64,000 nucleotides of DNA from Chloroflexota bacterium (GTDB lineage: Bacteria; Chloroflexota; UBA6077; JACCZL01): positions 1 through 64,000 of the forward strand of contig JADZEM010000123.1 of the NCBI GenBank assembly GCA_020850535.1. The letters are read 5' to 3'. The notes under the pieces were generated by a model, which was not told the origin of the DNA, searched no databases, and was given only the letters and a program-made list of their open reading frames with translations. Shown here piece after piece: positions 59,318 through 64,000 of the stretch; position 1 is the first letter of the stretch; the number at the start of each line of letters is the position of its first letter. The translations under genes and the position numbers were made by a program.

Positions 59318-60009
59318 TGCGCCAGCGCTCGGGTGCTCCACTGGTGCTGGCACCGCCCCGGCCGTCGAGTGTCGGCAGGCCCGGGTGGCCGTACTCGCCG
59401 CTGTCGGTGGTGGCGCGCGGCTGGATACAGGCACCGCTCTTTGGTCTACTGGGGCTGTTGGTTCGGACCGAAGTGAGCGGCCTGGAGCGGATCGAGCAGA
59501 TGGATCGGCCGGTGCTCTTCGTAGCGAACCATATCAGTCACCTGGACACCGCCGTGGTGCTGCGGGCACTACCGGCCGAACGGCGGCGTCGGATTGCGGT
59601 GGGGGCAGCGCGTGATTACTTTTACAACCATGCGCTCGTTGGCGCGATGGTGGGCCTCGGTGTCGGGGCTTTTCCGCTCACCCGAGGAGCCGACATTCGG
59701 CCACTGCTCGACCAGTGTACGCGTCTGAAAGAGAGTGGCTGGTCGATGCTCTTTTTCCCGGAGGGCACGCGCTCGACTTCCGGCGAGATAGGGCCGTTCA
59801 GGCACGGTGTCGGACTGATTGCCGCCACGCTTGGTCTACCGGTGGTGCCGATCCGGACGCGTGGTCTGTTTGAAGTGTTACCGAAGGGCAGCGTCCTGCT
59901 ACGTCCCGGCCGCGTGACCGTCAACATCGGCTCGCCGTTCGACGTCGAGCCTGGAGCTCCGATTCACCATGTCACCGCCTCGATCAAGGCGGCACTCCAC
60001 GCTCTCTAG
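59314..60009 (+). CDS. PlsC-type 1-acyl-glycerol-3-phosphate acyltransferase
   Basis: A 231-residue acyltransferase. Motif I is VANHISHLDTAVVL (HxxxxD), motif II region is FPLTRGADI, and motif III is FFPEGTRSTSGEIG. A hydrophobic N-terminal helix (about 30-50) anchors it. It esterifies a hydroxyl of a glycerol- or sphingoid-type acceptor from acyl-CoA or acyl-ACP. It is the last gene of the four-gene operon. Confidence 0.92.
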   Translation: MMRQRSGAPLVLAPPRPSSVGRPGWPYSPLSVVARGWIQAPLFGLLGLLVRTEVSGLERIEQMDRPVLFVANHISHLDTAVVLRALPAERRRRIAVGAARDYFYNHALVGAMVGLGVGAFPLTRGADIRPLLDQCTRLKESGWSMLFFPEGTRSTSGEIGPFRHGVGLIAATLGLPVVPIRTRGLFEVLPKGSVLLRPGRVTVNIGSPFDVEPGAPIHHVTASIKAALHAL

Positions 60010-60056
60010 CATCGCGGGGCTCCACAGCGCACCCGGGGATAGTGCAAGCTCCCGAC

Positions 60057-60112
60057 CCGTACTCGTGCGGGCTGCACGAGTACGGGCTGCACGAGTACGG
60101 GCTGCACTCACG
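60057..60112. terminator. Terminator-like hairpin with 15-bp tandem repeats
   Basis: CCGTACTCGTGC (60057-60068) pairs perfectly with GCACGAGTACGG (60074-60085). Units CGGGCTGCACGAGTA repeat at 60068, 60083 and, partial, 60098. It is between the operon end and the convergent dehydratase gene, so it may stop both. Confidence 0.65.
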
Positions 60113-60191
60113 GCCGATCAGGCCGCGGTTCGAGTGTTTGACGCATACAATCCAGCGCCCGAGAGAGCCCCGTCCGCGCGCTCTCCGAGCG

Positions 60192-61379
60192 CTACGTACC
60201 CGGCCTTCGGTAGACCGCGTGCGCCTCCAGCTTCTCCACGTCGAAGTCCACGCCGAGGCCGGGGCGCTCTGACAGGAACAACTGATCGCCCCGGAAATCG
60301 ATGGGGTGATCGAGGAAGTGGTTGTAGTTGGCGTAGTTCGCGATGTTGTGTTCGAGCCGGTAGAAGTTGGGCACGGTCATCATGGTGTGCGCGCCGGCGA
60401 GGACTTGCAGCGGCCCCATCGCGTTGTGCGGGCTGATCGGGACGTGGTACGCCTCGGCCATGGTGGCAATGCGGAGCATCTCGGAGATGCCGCCGGTCCA
60501 GACGATGTCCGGCATGATGTAGTCCGTCAGGTGCTGCTCCAGGAGGGGCAGGAAGTCGTGGCGAGTGTACAGCCGCTCGCCGACGCAGACGGGGATGTTG
60601 ATCTGCTCGCGGACGGCGCGGAGTGCCTGGATGCTCTCCGGCGGCGTCGGCTCCTCGAACCAGCCCAGGTTGTACGGCTCCAGCCGCTTGCAGATGCGGA
60701 CGCAGGTGGGCACGTTGTAGTGGCCGTGGGCGTCCAGCAGAATCCCGATGTTCGGACCGACGGCCTCGCGCATGGCGGCGATGATGTTGGCGCCGAAGTC
60801 CTCGCCCTCGGGGGAGATCTGCCCGGCCAGGTAGCCAGTATGAAATTGCTCCATTTCCAGGAAGGGGTCGCACTTGATGACCGTGTGCCCCTTCGCCACG
60901 GCTCGCTTGGCCGCCGCGGCGTACTCCTCGGGGGTCTTGGCGAACGGGAAGCCGTCCAGCGCGAAGAACCAGGCGTTGGCGTAGGTGGGGATGCTCGGGC
61001 GGACCTTCCCGCCGAGCAGATCGTAGATCGGGCGGCCGGTCACCTTGCCCTTGATATCCCAGAGCGCGATGTCCAACCCGCTAACGACAGCTGTTGGCAG
61101 CCCGCGCGGCCCGAGGTACGCCGCCTTCCGGAAGATCCGGTGCCACATCGCGTTGATGTCGGCAGCATCTTCGCCGACGATCCACGGCTTCAGGTGGTGG
61201 ATGGCGTCGGCGATCATCAAACTGCCGTTGCCGGGGAAGTTCGTACACTCGCCCCAGCCGTAGACGCCCTCGTCCGTGCGGACCCGCACGAACGTCCAGA
61301 TATCGGGGTACTCCACGCTGTTCGGCGTGGTGAACTTCGACGGATCGACGGTGTAGACGTCGACATCCGTGATCTTCAT
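60192..61379 (-). CDS. Enolase-superfamily sugar-acid dehydratase (galactonate-dehydratase-like)
   Basis: A 395-residue mandelate-racemase/enolase family enzyme. N-terminal capping domain (MKITDVDVYTVDPSKFTTP), barrel with metal ligands Asp in LLDAHGHYN near 228, Glu in GWFEEPTPP near 254 and Glu in CVGERLYTR near 280, plus the catalytic His in ISPHNAMGP near 330. This matches the DgoD/galactonate subgroup more than ManD, but I cannot give the exact sugar acid. A strong AGGGAGGGA is 6-7 bases before ATG 61379. Two C-terminal remnants of related copies are at 37852-37946 and 41313-41489. A mannonate dehydratase-like gene opens the window. Confidence 0.9.
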   Translation of the reverse strand: MKITDVDVYTVDPSKFTTPNSVEYPDIWTFVRVRTDEGVYGWGECTNFPGNGSLMIADAIHHLKPWIVGEDAADINAMWHRIFRKAAYLGPRGLPTAVVSGLDIALWDIKGKVTGRPIYDLLGGKVRPSIPTYANAWFFALDGFPFAKTPEEYAAAAKRAVAKGHTVIKCDPFLEMEQFHTGYLAGQISPEGEDFGANIIAAMREAVGPNIGILLDAHGHYNVPTCVRICKRLEPYNLGWFEEPTPPESIQALRAVREQINIPVCVGERLYTRHDFLPLLEQHLTDYIMPDIVWTGGISEMLRIATMAEAYHVPISPHNAMGPLQVLAGAHTMMTVPNFYRLEHNIANYANYNHFLDHPIDFRGDQLFLSERPGLGVDFDVEKLEAHAVYRRPGT

Positions 61380-61593
61380 GCTGATCCCTCCCTGAGGCCG
61401 GCCGCGGCGGAGCAGCCCGGCGACGTGCGGGAGGATCATAGGATGAGGACCATCAGCGCCGCCTTCCCAGGCGGCCACCGGGCTGGACACAGATTCTTGA
61501 CAGTTCGGCCATCGAATCGCCGTGACCGAGGCGGTATCGTGGTCGAGGCAGACACACCCAGTACCACGTCAGCATCGCTTCGGGGGCGAGAGC

Positions 61594-62724
61594 ATGAGCG
61601 ACTTCTCGGGATACATGGGTCAGATCGCCGGGCGGCGCACGGCCAGCCGGCGGGCATTCCTGGCATTGGCGCTCGGGACAAGCGCCAGCCTGCTCGGGGG
61701 GTGCGGGGCCGCGCGAGCGCAGGCGAGCGGAGCGGCATCACAGCCGACCGGAGCGACAGCACAGGCCGGCGCAAGCGGTGCGGCCTCCCAGGCCGGCGCG
61801 ACAGGTGGAGCTATCGTCGGGCCGCGGGCGCGCCCCGCCACGACCCCGGCCGTGCGGGGCGCACCATCGGGCCAGGCGGTCAATCGCTCGGTCCAGACGC
61901 TCAGGGTGGGCGAGGTCGAGCGGCGTTACATCCGCTACGAGCCGGGCGGCCTCGATCCGTCAGCACCGGCCCCGCTGCTCGTCGCGCTGCACGGGCGGGG
62001 CGGCAATGGCCGTGTCTCCGAGCTGATGTTCCGCTTCAACGAGCTGGCTGACCAGCACCGGTTCGTCGTGGCCTACCCGGACGCGCTGGGCAACCCACCC
62101 ACCTGGAACGAGGGGTTCGTCGGACTGCCCGGCGGCCCCTACCGGCCGGACGACATCGGCTTCATCCGCGCGCTGGTCGACCGCGAGGGGCGTGCTCGCT
62201 TCCTGGACGCCCGCCGCCTGTTCGTCTGCGGCCACTCCAGCGGCGCGCTGATGACCTACCGGCTCGCGGCCGAAGCCGCCGACCTCTTCGCCGCGGCCGG
62301 GGCCGTCGCCGGCTCGGCCGGGTACACCAGGCCGAGCGGCCAGACCCAGACCGTTCAGCAGCCCAGCCGCCCGATCTCGATCGTCCACGTGCACGGCACG
62401 GCTGATCCGCTGGTCCCCTACAACGGCGGGGATGGCAACGCCAATCGGAATGGCGACTTCATCTCCGTTGCCGACACCATCAGTTTCTGGGTCAAAGCGA
62501 ACCGCTGCACGCCGACGCCCACCACCGAGACGACTGGCCCCGTCCGCCGTGACACCTACGGCGGCGGCGCAGACGGCGCCGAAGTCACCCTCTGGACGCT
62601 TGACGGCGGCGGCCACGAGTGGCCTCGTACCACGGCTGCCGTGCGCCGGAACATCCCGACCAGCAGCATGTCGGCCAGCGAGGAGATCTGGGCATTCTTC
62701 GCGGCGCACGGCCGGACGGCCTGA
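61594..62724 (+). CDS. Exported PHB-depolymerase/LpqC-like esterase
   Basis: A 376-residue protein. A Tat-type signal (TASRRAFLALALGTSASLL) ends in the lipobox-like LGGC, so it may be a lipoprotein. An Ala/Gly/Ser linker follows. The alpha/beta hydrolase fold has YIRYEPGGLD, LLVALHGRGGN, the nucleophile Ser in FVCGHSSGALMTYRLA, Asp in HGTADPLVPY, and His in GGGHEWPRT. LpqC-type proteins cleave short-chain polyesters or esters. Another exported esterase of the wider superfamily is at 31293-32711, not closely alike. Confidence 0.87.
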   Translation: MSDFSGYMGQIAGRRTASRRAFLALALGTSASLLGGCGAARAQASGAASQPTGATAQAGASGAASQAGATGGAIVGPRARPATTPAVRGAPSGQAVNRSVQTLRVGEVERRYIRYEPGGLDPSAPAPLLVALHGRGGNGRVSELMFRFNELADQHRFVVAYPDALGNPPTWNEGFVGLPGGPYRPDDIGFIRALVDREGRARFLDARRLFVCGHSSGALMTYRLAAEAADLFAAAGAVAGSAGYTRPSGQTQTVQQPSRPISIVHVHGTADPLVPYNGGDGNANRNGDFISVADTISFWVKANRCTPTPTTETTGPVRRDTYGGGADGAEVTLWTLDGGGHEWPRTTAAVRRNIPTSSMSASEEIWAFFAAHGRTA

Positions 62725-62766
62725 CGGTGACATCGCCGCGAGGGGCCTCGTGTGCCCCCCAGGCGG

Positions 62767-64000
62767 TCAAGAGACCGGCGCGAGCGGCTTCGTCGGGCGG
62801 GGCTCGGGCGTGTCCTGGCCCGATGTTGGGGCGGCCTCGTCGGGCGCCGGCCCGGCCTGGTGGCTGCCTGACGCTGGCGGGCCATCGCTCAGGGGCAGCA
62901 CAAACGCAAACGTCGCGCCCTGCCCCTCGCCCTCCGATTCTGCCATCATCCGGCCGCCCATCATCTCCACCAGCGCCCGTGCGATCGTCAGCCCAACCCC
63001 GGCCCCGCCCATCGCCCGCGAGCGGGACTTGTCCACCCGGTAGAACCGCTCGAAGACGCGCGGCAGATGCTCCGGGGCGATGCCGATCCCGCTGTCCGTC
63101 ACCGTGAAACGCACGGCATCCGGCTCGGCCGCGACGCGCACCACGATCTGCCTCGGCGGCGGCGTGTAGCGCAGCGCGTTGGTGAGCAGGTTCGTCAGCA
63201 CCTGGATCGCCCGCTCGCGGTCCGCCGAGACGAGCGGCAGAGACGGTGGCGTCTCGACGGTGACGGTCAGGCCCAGGGCGGCGGCGTCGCCTTCGACGCG
63301 CTCGACGGCCGGCCGCACGATCTCGGCGGGGGCCGTGGGCCGCACGACGACTGGCAACTGATGCGCCTCAGCTCGTGACAGCTCGTGCAGGTCTTCGACC
63401 AGCCGCCGCAACCGGCCAGCCTCGTCGTGCAGCTTCGCCCAGACCCGGTCAGACGGCGCGATCACGCCGTCGAGCAGCCCTTCGAGATACCCTTCGAGCG
63501 TGGCAATCGGCGTCCGCATCTCGTGAGCCACATCCCCGATCAGCTCCTGCCGCCGCCGCTCAGCATCCTCGACCGCCGTCGCCATCGCGTTGAAGCTGGC
63601 GGCAAGCTGGCGGGTCTCGGTCGCGCCCTCCACGGGGACGCGCTCGTCATAGTGCCCGTCCGCCAGTCGATGGCTCGCGCCGGCCAGCCGGTGAATCGGG
63701 CGGGCGATCCCGCGCGAGACGAAGACGCTGACGACAACCGCCGTGGCGAGCGCCGCACTGCCGGCCACCAGCAGCGAGTCGGCAATCGAGGCGAGGTAGC
63801 TCTCGGTGACGCGCCGCTCCAGCTCGGCAGACATCACGCCGAGCGGCCCCATGCCGGGCGGCTGCTGCGGCCGAGCGAGCTGGCCGCCGGCCCCCGACCC
63901 GGAGCCGGCCCCGGCGTTCGGCCCGAGCGCCGGGCCGCGCCGCGCGTTGGCGATCATGTTGCGCTCGAAGATGCGGGGCGCGGCCACCGTCGCCGCCAGG
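62767..64000 (-). CDS. Sensor histidine kinase (partial, truncated by window end)
   Basis: The frame is open to the window edge, so its N-terminus (sensor, first helix) lies outside. Visible: an external Gly/Pro-rich region, one transmembrane helix (ADSLLVAGSAALATAVVVSV), HAMP (GIARPIHRLAGASHRLADG), phospho-acceptor IGDVAHEMRTPIATLEGYL, and the ATPase with N box QVLTNLLTNALRYTP and G boxes DSGIGIAPEHLPRVFERF and GVGLTIARALV. It is a class I kinase of the BaeS/PhoR type. No response regulator is in view; it may follow upstream of this gene beyond 64000. Confidence 0.92.
   Translation of the reverse strand, partial: LAATVAAPRIFERNMIANARRGPALGPNAGAGSGSGAGGQLARPQQPPGMGPLGVMSAELERRVTESYLASIADSLLVAGSAALATAVVVSVFVSRGIARPIHRLAGASHRLADGHYDERVPVEGATETRQLAASFNAMATAVEDAERRRQELIGDVAHEMRTPIATLEGYLEGLLDGVIAPSDRVWAKLHDEAGRLRRLVEDLHELSRAEAHQLPVVVRPTAPAEIVRPAVERVEGDAAALGLTVTVETPPSLPLVSADRERAIQVLTNLLTNALRYTPPPRQIVVRVAAEPDAVRFTVTDSGIGIAPEHLPRVFERFYRVDKSRSRAMGGAGVGLTIARALVEMMGGRMMAESEGEGQGATFAFVLPLSDGPPASGSHQAGPAPDEAAPTSGQDTPEPRPTKPLAPVS

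Overview
The window is a high-GC, gene-dense bacterial segment. It has no rRNA, tRNA, CRISPR array or complete transposon that I can see. The gene content points to a Chloroflexota bacterium, perhaps close to Thermomicrobia. The evidence is twin-arginine sugar-binding lipoproteins with Ala/Pro-rich linkers, many secreted proteins with Thr/Pro linkers, enolase-superfamily and mannonate-dehydratase-type sugar-acid enzymes, a HlyD-like adaptor with almost no hairpin, no LPS genes, and many intergenic palindromic repeats. The taxonomy is inference, because there is no marker gene in the window.

Layout. 0-13.5 kb: mannonate dehydratase-like enzyme, DUF4332 protein, LysM protein, an exported PGRP-type amidase overlapping an SGNH hydrolase and followed by a polytopic membrane protein, a Fur-type regulator, a stand-alone RAM domain protein, a FecR/cupredoxin exported protein, a CoA-transferase and a CPBP protease. 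13.5-22 kb: repeat-rich spacer, a 998-residue anchored protein with a degenerate C39-like domain, a membrane thioredoxin, a heparinase II/III-like protein, glutaredoxin, and a TetR regulator divergent from a small protein with a clear promoter and twin operators. 22-31 kb: a minus-strand sugar or polyol catabolism locus made of a SorC regulator, CUT1 ABC binding protein, two permeases, alcohol dehydrogenase, a second SorC regulator and an FGGY kinase. The two regulators carry the same candidate operator upstream. 31-35.6 kb: an exported esterase, an MFS transporter, a 200-bp nested palindrome and an APH-type kinase. 35.6-41.5 kb: a rearranged zone with gene remnants (histidine kinase, lipoprotein, RHS, two enolase-superfamily C-termini) around a P1 peptidase and a large secreted beta-helix/Calx-beta protein.

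41.5-60.0 kb is the most interesting part. It is a lipid-biosynthesis-like island with a fatty acyl-AMP ligase/ACP/thioester-reductase megaenzyme, a nucleotidyltransferase-aminotransferase fusion, a CDP-alcohol phosphatidyltransferase, and a translationally coupled operon of HAD-IB phosphatase, LarA-like protein, NAD-dependent epimerase/reductase and PlsC acyltransferase. Embedded in it are an ABC exporter whose ATPase carries a cyclic-nucleotide-binding domain, a cyclic-nucleotide-binding patatin phospholipase, and a divergent STAND-type regulator. My reading is that the island makes and moves an unusual (possibly ether-type or amino-headgroup) membrane lipid under cyclic-nucleotide control. 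This rests on domain content, not on a known identical cluster.

60-64 kb: an intact galactonate-dehydratase-like enolase-superfamily gene (the parent form of the two remnants), an exported PHB-depolymerase-like esterase, and a sensor histidine kinase cut by the window end.
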